Below are positions 27,630-36,150 of a DNA stretch of 64,000 nucleotides, in pieces. Source of the DNA: Trichomonas vaginalis G3. Its lineage: Eukaryota > Parabasalia > Trichomonadida > Trichomonadidae. The stretch covers positions 3,314,879 through 3,378,878 of the forward strand of contig NC_067206.1 in assembly GCF_026262505.1 (NCBI RefSeq). The letters are read 5' to 3'. Made by a program: the position numbers and the translations under genes. The notes beneath the pieces were generated by a model. It did not search any database. It saw nothing but the letters and a program-made list of their open reading frames with translations, and was not told the origin of the DNA. Each line of letters begins with the position of its first letter. The stretch's first letter is position 1.

Positions 27630-27810
27630 GATGAAATGAACAATACAGCATTGAGACAAATGTGTTCAAGATGGATTTGTCGGCTTCCAGCAGTTACACA
27701 ACGTGTTTGTCAAGTTCTTCCTATACCTCAGGAAGTTTTAGACCGACTTAAAAAACCTAAACAACCAGTTGAAAACAAACCAAACTAAAATTTTTTACTG
27801 AGATGAAATG
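27617..27810 (+). promoter_or_regulatory. Twice-used leader before small genes
   Basis: The string TTTTTACTGAGATGAAATGA occurs at about 27,619 and again at about 27,791, each time ending at the ATG of a small frame (27,636 and 27,808). A repeated leader of this length suggests a shared promoter/leader copied with the gene. Confidence 0.4.
27636..27788 (+). CDS. 50-residue basic peptide
   Basis: MNNTALRQMCSRWICRLPAV opens a complete 50-residue frame ending in KPKQPVENKPN. It follows the repeated leader. Three cysteines and many basic residues; no family recognised. Confidence 0.35.
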   Translation: MNNTALRQMCSRWICRLPAVTQRVCQVLPIPQEVLDRLKKPKQPVENKPN

Positions 27811-28339
27811 ACCGAAGAAGTTGAAACGGTTAGATTTGACACCACAAACAAAAAGTTCAGAACCATTGTCAAAACCTGTCAAAGAACTTACAGATGAAGA
27901 GAAAAATTCAATAATAGAAAGTGCCAGGTCTGGAAATACAAACCCTAACTACAAAGTCACTTTTCATAAAAATGGAACGGCAAGTATCTCAAAAAAGAAA
28001 CAGACTCTCACAAATAAAATATTGAAGTCTGAAGGAGCTTTCGAGACAACAGATGGAAAAGTTTACTTCACTGACCAACAGTTCATTATAGAACATCTCA
28101 TTGACTTAGAGTCGAAATATTCTAAACTTTACAACAAACACAAAAAGTTGAAAGGAAAACAAAAACAAATGCATATGATATTTATGAAAGATGTTGACGA
28201 CACAACTGTTCCTGCAAGTGAAGTAAAGTCAGAGAAACCGAAAAGTGACGAAAAACCGATAGAAGAAGAAAAACCAAAAACTGAAGATAAACCAAAACCA
28301 AAGTTTAGTTTGGAAACTAACCAAGTCAACCTTCATTAG
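27808..28339 (+). pseudogene. Charged Lys/Glu-rich element protein region
   Basis: The main open part covers about 27,821-28,339 (172 residues): a polar start, a central helical part (FIIEHLIDLESKYSKLYNKH) and a tail of KPKSDEKPIEEEKPKTEDK repeats. Likely a disordered-tail structural or scaffold protein. Start uncertain. No known domain. Confidence 0.4.
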
Positions 28340-29670
28340 CTGGTATGGGTTGGCGTCAAAGACTTATGGCAGCAGGCGGTTATGTAAGTAAAGAAAAAAA
28401 TATTTTTTTTCTTTTTATAAAATGCCCCCATATAGAATGGATAGAAAATCTGCTAGAAAAAAGCAGAGTTGCAAAGATATGGTTGGAGAGTTTCGAAGAA
28501 TTTTAAATATAGGAAGGGAAGACCCATAAAAGTCTATGACAAACTGGCTGGTCTGACCTACGAAATGGATTTGGAAACAGCACGTGCCAATTATCCAAAC
28601 AGACTAGAGAGGTTAGAAGAAGAACGTCTTATGGACATGCCTTTCGATGTGTTAAACTTGCATGAAGTAAAAATTTATTTTTTAAAAAGTGACATTTTTT
28701 AATTTTATTTGAAATGTACGCTGAGTTTGTTGGAGAAGACCGTTGGGAAACTTGTTTGTTAGATGAGAAATATGAAATGGCATACCATTTTAAAACAATA
28801 TATTTTTACATATATTAAATGCTTCAGGTTGAAAACAAAGAACAAAAGTAGCAGATACAAAACCGTTAGACTATATTTACAAATGCTGGTAGGACTATTT
28901 CAGATGAAGAAATTTCATCCCGAGCATACAGGTTTGACTATCCAATTCGTTGGCTTCATAGCCTTCAGATGCAAAGGCAATAGGATTTAGAAGAGTTTTG
29001 TTTTCAAATAGAACTAACGCATTTATGTTCGCAGTATATTTTCATGGGCAGTATAAAGGTTCTGATGGTCTAATAGACAAATTTGACGAAATGCGAATCT
29101 TTACAGTTCGTTCAGACGAAAGTCTTGAAAAACTCTAAATGACTTTCAAACTCAAATGAACAAATATTATTGGGAATTTCAAGAAAAATACGACTCTTTA
29201 CTAAATGGAACATACTATCTGAAACTAGAATATGACAAGATGAACTCCACCGTTTCATTTCAAAAGATTGAAATTAACCCTCCAAGAGATACAGAGTTTT
29301 TATTTTGGAAAGTAGACAAACGTTCTTGGCACAATTCTTCGGTTACTAAACCAGAACGAACCATTACCACCAGATGGTCCATTTAAATTTATACTTCCAC
29401 CAGCAGATTTGACAGTTTATAGAAACGTGTTTGACCCTCAAAATGTTATGTGTCATGCAAGTTTCAGTTCAAGCAACAATAGTTTTCTATGTATTGGTAA
29501 GACTTTTATGACTTTGCTTCTAAATTCTACGAACCACCTAGTAACAGTTTCTCTGACTTTCAAGTTTGGTTCACAACAAATGGTGTGCAACATATTATTC
29601 CATTGTACTATGACTTTTATCTCGAATTGTCTTTCATATATAACTACGGAAAAGTGCTGAAAAAGTATTG
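28340..29670 (+). pseudogene. Second, decayed set of minor virion genes
   Basis: Short open parts at 28,469-28,702, 28,763-28,990, 29,156-29,386 and 29,409-29,660. The last holds FDPQNVMCHASFSSSNNSFL, which aligns with FDPDAIIVHASFSGAQNSFL of 23,998-24,342; DYPIRWL-like and TFKFGSQQ strings also match. So element B carries two diverged versions of this gene set, one on each strand. Several breaks. Confidence 0.45.
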
Positions 29671-30160
29671 AATGTGAAGATATTAGAAAATAACATTTTT
29701 TCTAATATCGTAGAAAACTCATGAAAACAATTTATTTTTGACACTTTCACAAAAAAACATAAAAAAGTGCAGTTAAACGTTAAGGTTTACTGAACTGGTT
29801 GGATGTCGCCTTCACAGGTTATGTAGAATGGTTGACCCGAGAAGTGGAACAGTGCTCTGAGAATTTGTATAATTCGTGGAATTGGACTCTCTCTGTTTGG
29901 TATTTTTATCCAAGGACGTTTTTTAGGAACTTAACAAGAGCTTCTCTTTTGGCGTCCTTTATGTCGTCGTAGGCTGTCCCGTCTGGTATTTGAATTGGAA
30001 TTTCAGTCGAAGTCTCGAGATTCAAGACAGCCTTCCAGAAATAGTGGTGAACTTGACCTTGGGCTTCATGACCTTGCGCAAGTAGTCTTTTACGCAGTCG
30101 TTTATTTAAATTAGTAAACTGCTCGTCAAATCCTTCTGGCATTCCGAGTCCTTCCATCCG
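29671..30160 (-). pseudogene. Remnant with conserved C-terminal protein segments
   Basis: Minus-strand frames keep protein-like text: KRLRKRLLAQGHEAQGQVHH and GTAYDDIKDAKREALVKFLK (29,906-30,120), and IPNRESPIPRIIQILRALFH (about 29,790-29,905). The latter looks like a small conserved Polinton protein end. Function unknown. The stretch 29,671-29,790 holds nothing I can name. Confidence 0.3.
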
Positions 30161-30450
30161 ACAGAAAAAGTCCTTCCTTCCAACAGGAAAAGTTTTTCCT
30201 TCCGACAGAAAAAATTTTTCCTTCGACAGAAAAAATTTTTCCTTAAGACAGAAAAAATTTTCCAGTTGTCCGTCCGTAAACCATTCAAATTTTCGAAAAT
30301 TGAGAACTTTTTGGTCGAACTTCAGAAAAAGTTTTTCCTTCCAACAGAAAAAGTTTTTCCTTCCGACAGAAAAATTTTTCCTTCCGACAGAAAAGTTTTT
30401 CCTTCCAACAGGAAAAGTTTTTCCTTCCAACAGGAAAAGTTCTTCCTTCT
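30160..30450. repeat. Minisatellite, about 21-bp unit (TTCCTTCCGACAGAAAAA)
   Basis: About a dozen imperfect copies of a 20-22 bp unit, TTTTTCCTTCC(G/A)ACAG(A/G)AAAAG, with one interruption near 30,260-30,330. All six frames stay partly open through it because of the repeat, so frames here are not evidence of genes. TTTTTCC/GGAAAAA-like ends make each unit a weak foldback. Confidence 0.7.
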
Positions 30451-30459
30451 GACAGGACA

Positions 30460-30810
30460 CAAACGAATGTCCCACGTCCCACCAACCCAGTCCATTCCCA
30501 AACCAGAGGAACCTAAAGACCACAACAGTCTCCTCAGCAACCTCAGTTCCAGCAAGTACCTCCACCAAATTACTACAATTTCCACCTCAAGGTTACTACC
30601 ACCACAAGGCTTCCGAACTACCCTCCTCTGCCTATGCCTTACTTCCCCAACCTTTGGATGTTCCAGCAAGCTCCACCCCAGCAATTCCAATCTCAATCCA
30701 AATCGAAGAGAGACCAAGAGTTCGAAGAAGGTCTGAACCGCTTACGCAAAGAGTATGCTACAGCTCCAATTGAGAGAAAGTTGTTCCCGGACCAAAAATA
30801 TATTTTAGGG
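30460..30810 (+). pseudogene. Pro/Gln-rich gene remnant
   Basis: Plus-strand text includes QQVPPPNYYNF-, PNYPPLPMPYFPNLWMFQQA and a charged end EEGLNRLRKEYATAPIERKL then FPDQKYILG and a stop at about 30,810. The end looks like a real C-terminus. It is followed at once by the GGTGA palindrome block. Several breaks; function unknown. Confidence 0.35.
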
Positions 30811-30866
30811 TAGATGGTGAGATCTCACCTGTTTTTTCACCTCTTTTTCACCCTCTTGAATTTTCA
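30790..30866. repeat. GGTGA/GATC palindrome block 1
   Basis: AAAAATATATTTTA is followed by GGTGAGATCTCACC (GATC at 30,821) and two more TCACC half-sites spaced by T-rich runs. It lies in inverted orientation to the block at 33,059-33,118. Confidence 0.7.
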
Positions 30867-30867
30867 T

Positions 30868-31562
30868 GATTTCTTCGTAAATGTTTTGTCAAGACTTCTT
30901 CGTAAATGTTTTGTCAAGACTTCTTCGTAAATGTTTTGTCAAACATGAACGTACATGTTTTGTCATGAATTTCCTTAAGATAGAAAAAATAAAGTTAGTT
31001 TTATTTTTTTATTTTGTATGTTAGATATGATTTCAGGGATTTTTTTGACGAAGTGTTACTCTTCACTTCGTCAAAAAATAACAGTTATCTAATGAAAAAG
31101 TGTCATTTTTGTATTTTTTTGTATGTTAGATATGATTTCAGGGATTTTTTTGACGAAGTGTTACTCTTCACTTCGTCAAAAAATAACAGTTATCTAATGA
31201 AAAAGTGTCATTTTTGTATTTTTTTGTATGTTAGATATGATTTCAGGGATTTTTTTGACGAAGTGTTACTCTTCACTTCGTCAAAAAATAACAGTTATCT
31301 AATGAAAAAGTGTCATTTTTGTATTTTTTTGTATGTTAGATATGATTTCAGGGATTTTTTTGACGAAGTGTTACTCTTCACTTCGTCAAAAAATAACAGT
31401 TATCTAATGAAAAAGTGTCATGATTTCATCGTAAATGTTTTGTCAAGACTTCTTCGTACATGTTTTGTCATGACTTCATCGTACATGTTTTGTCATGACT
31501 TCTTCGTATATGTTTTGTCATGACTTCTTCGTAAATGTTTTGTCAAGACTTCTTCGTAATGA
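30868..31562. repeat. 25-bp repeats interrupted by four 105-bp hairpin repeats
   Basis: A 25-bp unit (AAGACTTCTTCGTAAATGTT plus TTGTC) recurs at 30,868-30,965 and again at 31,421-31,562. Between them stand four copies of a 105-bp unit starting at 31,016, 31,121, 31,226 and 31,331. Each 105-bp unit has a perfect hairpin: TTTTTTGACGAAGTG, an 8-base loop, CACTTCGTCAAAAAA. The first unit begins with the AAATAAAGTTAG promoter-like block (30,984-31,020). Frames through it arise from the repeat length (35 codons). Confidence 0.75.
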
Positions 31563-31662
31563 GTGTAAAGGACCCAAAAATATATTTTATGTTAGAATGT
31601 TAGATCTAACATGTTTTCTAACACGTTTTCTAACCTCTTGAATTTTCATGAATTTTCCCGAA

Positions 31663-31722
31663 ATAAAAAATAAAGTTAGTTTTATTTTTTTTTATTTTTT
31701 TATTTTGTATAAAAAAATAAAA
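31663..31722 (+). promoter_or_regulatory. AAATAAAGTTAG promoter motif of cassette genes
   Basis: AAATAAAGTTAGTTTTAT followed by a T-run and TATTTTGTAT stands 13-60 bases before the ATG at 31,723. The same motif precedes the ATGs at 33,217 and 33,917 and the repeats at 31,016. From GTAT to ATG the spacing is 16-17 bases in three cases. Confidence 0.55.
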
Positions 31723-32343
31723 ATGTCAACAATCGGCACAACAGCAACAATTCAAACAACAGCACCAAACTCTTTAGTCATGAATCCAACATCTATGTTA
31801 GTAGAAATGAAAAGCTTCATTCCTTCTTCATATACTTTTGAAACAGAAATCCAGAAGATAAAGCAAGAACTTTTAACAAGTAATTTAGACTGTAGTGCGA
31901 AAGATGAAACAAATGAACAGTATCTTTATGAAATGCAGGACATTATTGACCATTTACCCAAATTGCCTGAAATTCAGCAACAAAAACTAACCATTCCTGA
32001 ATTCGACGAAATTGAAGTCAAAGCAACTGACTCAGTAGAAATAAAGAAGTTCATACGAAAGGTAAACTATGAGTTTCTAGGATTTCATTGCAACCATAAG
32101 GTTATGGACAAAGATTGCGACATGGTATATAAGAACATCTCTGACATATATAAATCTGAAGAATTTAAGACCTACGACAACTTTGTTTCGTTAGTTGCTG
32201 AATGTGTATGGCAGATAAGAGATAAAGATAGAAGAGGCAAAGTATGGAACAAACAAATAAGACCCGCTATGTTTGAGATGAAGAGAGCAATTGACGCTTT
32301 AGTTGTTTTAGCAGTAAGGTTTCAGAATATAACGCAAAAATGA
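31723..32343 (+). CDS. Cassette protein 1, uncharacterised
   Basis: 206 residues from the ATG at 31,723 (MSTIGTTATIQTTAPNSLVM), chosen because the promoter motif ends just before it. The second half is helical and aromatic (FIRKVNYEFLGFHCNHKVMD; FVSLVAECVWQIRDKDRRGK). Its TGA overlaps the ATG of the next gene (ATGA), so the two are translated or transcribed as a unit. Open and apparently whole. I recognise no domain. Confidence 0.55.
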   Translation: MSTIGTTATIQTTAPNSLVMNPTSMLVEMKSFIPSSYTFETEIQKIKQELLTSNLDCSAKDETNEQYLYEMQDIIDHLPKLPEIQQQKLTIPEFDEIEVKATDSVEIKKFIRKVNYEFLGFHCNHKVMDKDCDMVYKNISDIYKSEEFKTYDNFVSLVAECVWQIRDKDRRGKVWNKQIRPAMFEMKRAIDALVVLAVRFQNITQK

Positions 32344-32570
32344 ACCCGCAATGTTCTAAATGTAAAGCAGCAATGAGGAGATATAACTACTCCGTCAAAG
32401 AGATAGAAAGAATGAGAAACGACTATGCAGACTTAAAGAAAGAAGCAGAAAAACCAGCAGAAGATAAAATGGACATGTTAGAATTTCTGAACAAAAACTA
32501 TCCAACAGCAGAAGATTTCCTTCTATCTGACGTCAAGAAGAAATATAAAGAAAACCTTCGGCATTGTTAA
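32340..32570 (+). CDS. Small CxxC protein, cassette protein 2
   Basis: 76 residues, MNPQCSKCKAAMRRYNYSVK, with a CxxC knuckle at the start and a coiled helical body. The start overlaps the preceding stop. A second partial copy of its 3' part (32,896-33,020) shows a local duplication of about 120 bp plus the palindrome block. Half a zinc ribbon is possible; one more pair of ligands is not obvious apart from the last Cys and His. Confidence 0.4.
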   Translation: MNPQCSKCKAAMRRYNYSVKEIERMRNDYADLKKEAEKPAEDKMDMLEFLNKNYPTAEDFLLSDVKKKYKENLRHC

Positions 32571-32664
32571 AACATTCGATGTACTAAAAGAAGAAATAGA
32601 AGCTACAAAACTGTTTTAAAGTCATGAACCATCGCAACATATACCATGTAAAACGCTTGTAAAT

Positions 32665-33118
32665 AGTTATGTTAGAAAACGTGTTAGAAAACATGTTAGA
32701 TCTAACATTCTAACATAAAATATATTTTTGGTCATTTACAATGAAGTCTTGACAAAACATTTAAGTTCGATGAAGTCTTGAAAATTCATGAGTTTTGTGT
32801 GTTTTAGACCATGTTAGAAAACGTGTTAGAAAACATGTTAGATCTAACATTCTAACATAAAATATATTTTTGGTCATTTACAATGAAGTCTTGACAAAAA
32901 CTATCCAACAGCAGAAGATTTCCTTCTATCTGACGTCAAGAAGAAATATAAAGAAACTTTCGGCATTGGTAAAACATTCGATGTACTAAAAGAAGAAATA
33001 GAAGCTACAAAACTGTTTAGGATTTCAAATATACATCGTACAATTCATGTAAAACGCTTGTGAAAAAAGAGGTGAAAAAACAGGTGAGATCTAACATTCT
33101 AACATAAAATATATTTTT
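32665..33118. repeat. Duplicated palindrome blocks, one of them a hybrid
   Basis: GTTAGAAAAC-type blocks end at 32,735 and 32,880 (GATC at 32,699 and 32,841). A third at 33,059-33,118 is a hybrid: its left half has GGTGA half-sites, its right half CTAAC half-sites, and the switch lies at the central AGATCT (33,087-33,092). Between them is a partial copy of 32,495-32,618 at 32,896-33,020. Confidence 0.7.
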
Positions 33119-33159
33119 GCTGAAAAATGACCAAATTTCATGAATTTCCTTAAGACAGA

Positions 33160-33206
33160 AAAAATAAAGTTAGTTTTATTTTTATTTATTTTTTTATTTT
33201 GTATGT
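33160..33206 (+). promoter_or_regulatory. AAATAAAGTTAG promoter motif before KilA-N/GIY-YIG gene
   Basis: AAAATAAAGTTAGTTTTATT plus a T-rich run and TATTTTGTATGTAA; 16 bases from GTATG to the ATG at 33,217. Confidence 0.55.
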
Positions 33207-33216
33207 AAGAACAGAA

Positions 33217-33828
33217 ATGACAAACATTGAGTTTGAAACAGTTAGAAAGATAGACAATGACACCAAAGTGGTTAGAATAGGTGATTTAAACGTAAGATAC
33301 TCAAAGAAATACAACAAATATTCTTTGTCAGACATTATATCTCCATCTGAAAAGAAAACACACGACTGGGTTAGAAATGCTTCAACTCAGAAAATTTTGA
33401 CAAGAAATCCTGAGCTTATGATATCGGTAAGATTCTATGGAACTACAGCATATCTCATCGACAAAAGTCTTATACCAATAGTTTTGTTATGGTTAGACCC
33501 AGTTGTTGGATATAACTTCATAACATATGGTTCATTCGATACGGAACGTTGCAGTGAAGGCTTACTTTACATCGTTCAGAAACCGAAGGACTTCAATACA
33601 AAGAGATATAAGATAGGAAGAACATATAATATAACTCAAAGATATGACAGTACAGTCAATAGAGTCAAGGTTGTGTTTGCTAATGATATGAGAGCTGCAG
33701 AAACAGAACTACTTGAAAAGTTTGAGAAAATATATGGTGCTCCCATAAAAGGTAAAGAAACGTTTGAAGTAGATGAGATAGATAAAGCTATAAAATTATT
33801 TGACGAAGTTGCTGAAAAATACATGTAA
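33217..33828 (+). CDS. KilA-N-like plus T5orf172 (GIY-YIG) protein
   Basis: 203 residues from the ATG at 33,217. Residues about 30-100 (YSLSDIISPSEKKTHDWVRN then the hydrophobic LIPIVLLWLDP) fit a KilA-N-type DNA-binding domain. Residues 115-180 (GLLYIVQKPKDFNTKRYKIG, then AETELLEKFEKIYGAP) fit the T5orf172 branch of GIY-YIG nucleases, with E162 or a neighbour in the metal-binding place. Such fusions are common in large DNA viruses and phages. It may cut or bind element DNA. Whole reading frame. Confidence 0.65.
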   Translation: MTNIEFETVRKIDNDTKVVRIGDLNVRYSKKYNKYSLSDIISPSEKKTHDWVRNASTQKILTRNPELMISVRFYGTTAYLIDKSLIPIVLLWLDPVVGYNFITYGSFDTERCSEGLLYIVQKPKDFNTKRYKIGRTYNITQRYDSTVNRVKVVFANDMRAAETELLEKFEKIYGAPIKGKETFEVDEIDKAIKLFDEVAEKYM

Positions 33829-33860
33829 AGCGTTTATTTTTGGTCTTTTGTGAAAGTCAG

Positions 33861-33906
33861 AAAATAAAGTTAGTTTTTTATAAAATATTTTTTTTATTTT
33901 GTATGT
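33861..33906 (+). promoter_or_regulatory. AAATAAAGTTAG promoter motif before second KilA-N gene
   Basis: AAAATAAAGTTAGTTTTTTA and TATTTTGTATGTAAAGACAG, 16 bases from GTATG to the ATG at 33,917; a near copy of the one at 33,160. Confidence 0.55.
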
Positions 33907-33916
33907 AAAGACAGAT

Positions 33917-34761
33917 ATGTCAACAACAGAGAACACAACAACTGCTATCGTTCATGAAGCCATAAATGAAGAATATGAGTGGGTTCAGTTTAACAAACAA
34001 CTCCGTCTCATTCGTTCGGTCAAAGACGATATGTACCAAATGCAAAGTATTTTGACAGCATGTTTTGCTCCAGACACTAAACACGCAGACGACTGGTTCA
34101 AAAACCAAAGCACACAAGAACTTTTGAGTGAAATTTCTCTAGACCGACTTTTTTTCGGCCATGCATAAAACACATGAAAACGTAAAAATTTGCCAATAAA
34201 TTTAAGAGGATATTATGTACATAGACTTTTAGTAAATGCAGTTGCAATGTGGGCTTCTCCTCGTTATGCATGGCATGTTTACAGACTTCTTGACGAAATT
34301 CATAGACAAGAACGTGAAGAGATGGAAAAGAAACTTCAAGCAAAAGATGAAGTCATTGAAGCAAAAGATGAAGTCATTGAAGCAAAAGACAAAAGCATTC
34401 AGAAAAGAATACCACGTTCGGTACCAAAAGGAAAGGAAAAGAACTATAAGTATATGATTTATACTGAAGAGTTGGAGAAAGAAGAAGATAAAGATATGGT
34501 TATGTTGCATTTAGTCAGAAGAAACAACAAAAGCTTTTACGACCTTGCTAAGATTTACAAATCTGACAGAAATTGGTTCTATCGCGAAAACTTACCGATT
34601 TCAATGACACCGAATGAAGATGTGAAACAATAGTTCAAGATACGTTACCTCAAACACACTATGATATTAAAGGTTGTACAATATTTACATTCAAAGAAGA
34701 CTTACCGCTACTGAAAGAAAAAATAACAGAGTATTTTGACAACTTCAAACAAGCAGAGTAA
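33917..34761 (+). pseudogene. KilA-N protein with coiled coil and DUF3627-like end, broken
   Basis: The first part (MSTTENTTTAIVHEAINEEY; HADDWFKNQSTQELLSEIS) and second part (RGYYVHRLLVNAVAMWASPR, YAWHVYRLLDEI) give a KilA-N domain as in poxvirus and iridovirus proteins. A coiled repeat (AKDEVIEAKDEVIEAKDKSI) and a C-terminal module (YKYMIYTEELEKEEDKDMVM) follow. About two breaks. By family a DNA-binding regulator. Confidence 0.55.
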
Positions 34762-34777
34762 ATGAACTCTTTATTTT

Positions 34778-35653
34778 TCAAGCTTGACTTTTTACAATTT
34801 GAACTTTGTTTGCGTAGATATGAATTCTGAAAGAAGTATGAGGGTCTTGTATGACTTTGTACTTCTCCCATAGTTCATGTCTGTCAAACTTACCTGCCAT
34901 GGACTCTTTCATAAGTTCCATGAAATCGTCTTCGGACAATCTGGGGAAAAGTACAATGTCAGTAAGTATTCTCTTTACATCCTTACTTAAACTCTTGGCT
35001 GTCTGTACACAAATGACAACTGAGATGTTAAAGTGTCTGAGCTTCTTAAGAAATTCGACACATGTCTTGTTCTCTGTTCTTTAACAAAGGATGAGAAGCA
35101 AAGTCATCTAAGATAAGAAGACATCTATGAGGGTAAGTCTTCCAATCGTACGATTGCAATTTCTTCGAAATGTATTCTATCTCTTTCTGTTTGTTTCTGA
35201 AGTGTTTCTTCTCTAATATTCTCTGCATTTCCTCATTTGGGTCTTTGAACTTAGAATTTATATACTCATTTATAGCATTATACTTCAAAACTCTTCTTTG
35301 GTACTTCTTTATCCAATCTAACAACTCAGTATCCTTTATACATATAACTTAGACTTCTTTATAATATCTTTGAACGAATTGACGGTTTGGTCAAATTGAC
35401 CAGAAGTACTACAAATTACTACTAACTCATAGAATGGGTTCTTCTCATCTAGTTCTTGTTGTTGTGCAGCCATTTTAAGATAAGTGAAAGTCTTACCCGA
35501 CCCAGGTGGTGCAATTAGACCTGTTATACCATTCTGAGCAAATAAGAACTTGTCATGTATAGGTTTTATCTGAGCATTTTCTAACTTCCTCTTGTTCTTG
35601 TTTAAAACATTCTCAAATTTCTTGTCAATGTCAGCAAACTTTTTTTCTAACAT
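34778..35653 (-). pseudogene. Packaging ATPase (FtsK/HerA-type), broken copy of element B
   Basis: The N-terminal part starts MLEKKFADIDKKFENVLNKN and has Walker A, APPGSGKT; later come Walker B (CLLILDDFA) and the end part ICVQTAKSLSKDVKRILTDI. Order and spacing equal those of element A's ATPase at 5,561-6,443. Powers DNA packaging in this virus lineage. About two breaks. It diverges from the gene at 35,690 across a 36-bp spacer with TTTTTATCTTTTAG. Confidence 0.7.
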
Positions 35654-35689
35654 ATTTTTAGAAAAATTAAAATTTTTATCTTTTAGAAA

Positions 35690-36040
35690 ATGTCTAGCGA
35701 TTTCGCTATCTATATTCGAGACAAGCTTTTCGACAGCAAAACATCTGTCGACCATAAAATCTTACATAGTGTAAACAAGAAAGGTGAATTTGTTCTAAAG
35801 TTCTGTTTCTGGGAATATGACAAGAACCATAAAACATTAAGCAGAGCAGTCTTAAAATTTGTCAATGACAGACTTGTTGACAGAGATGACGCCGATTGGA
35901 AAGATGAAGTCCAACAAAAGTTCTTAGAATGCAAAGAAGACACATGCGCTGTTCTTGAAGATGAAATAGAAAACAGAATAGAAGAGCTATTAAAGGCAAA
36001 GAACTTTTACATAAATATAGTTGCGCCAAATTTGACATAA
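35690..36040 (+). CDS. Small charged element protein
   Basis: About 116 residues starting MSSDFAIYIRDKLFDSKTSV, mixed charged with an aromatic centre (FVLKFCFWEYDKNHKTLS) and an acidic helix. It straddles the left limit of the tandem duplication at 35,867; part of its 3' half, plus a lysine/glutamate-rich stretch, recurs at 38,811-39,080. Possibly a small structural protein; no family recognised. Confidence 0.4.
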   Translation: MSSDFAIYIRDKLFDSKTSVDHKILHSVNKKGEFVLKFCFWEYDKNHKTLSRAVLKFVNDRLVDRDDADWKDEVQQKFLECKEDTCAVLEDEIENRIEELLKAKNFYINIVAPNLT

Positions 36041-36150
36041 CTCCACCAGAAAAGAAGAAGAAAGAAAAGAAAGAGAAAGAAGAAGAGAAGAAAGAACCTG
36101 AACCAGTTCCAGAGAAAAAGAAATTTGACATGTAAAATAAAATTTTATTT

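Larger units (their letters stand above)
31569..32735. mobile_element. 1.2-kb gene cassette bounded by inverted GTTAG/GATC palindrome blocks
   Basis: The block at 31,569-31,637 (ACCCAAAAATATATTTTATG then GTTAGAATGTTAGATCTAAC and two CTAAC half-sites) recurs, inverted and almost identical over about 62 bp, at 32,667-32,735. Between them lie a promoter motif and two overlapping genes. Layout is that of a small element with terminal inverted repeats nested in element B. A copy of the right block is at 32,812-32,880. Confidence 0.55.

Noticed and set aside
30266-30736. Frames with FPVGRKNF-type repeats on both strands
   Set aside because: They are translations of the 21-bp minisatellite and occur in several frames at once.
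31014-31523. Long frame with four 35-residue repeats (YVRYDFRDFFDEVLLF)
   Set aside because: It exists only because the 105-bp DNA repeat is a multiple of three; each unit is a hairpin, and no start or homology supports a protein.
30868-31562. Possible CRISPR array
   Set aside because: The 25-bp units follow each other without unique spacers, there is no cas gene, and the genome is eukaryotic.
36040-36140. Lys/Glu-rich open stretch after the 35,690 gene
   Set aside because: A low-complexity run on the plus strand that also looks open on the minus strand; I do not count it as a separate gene.
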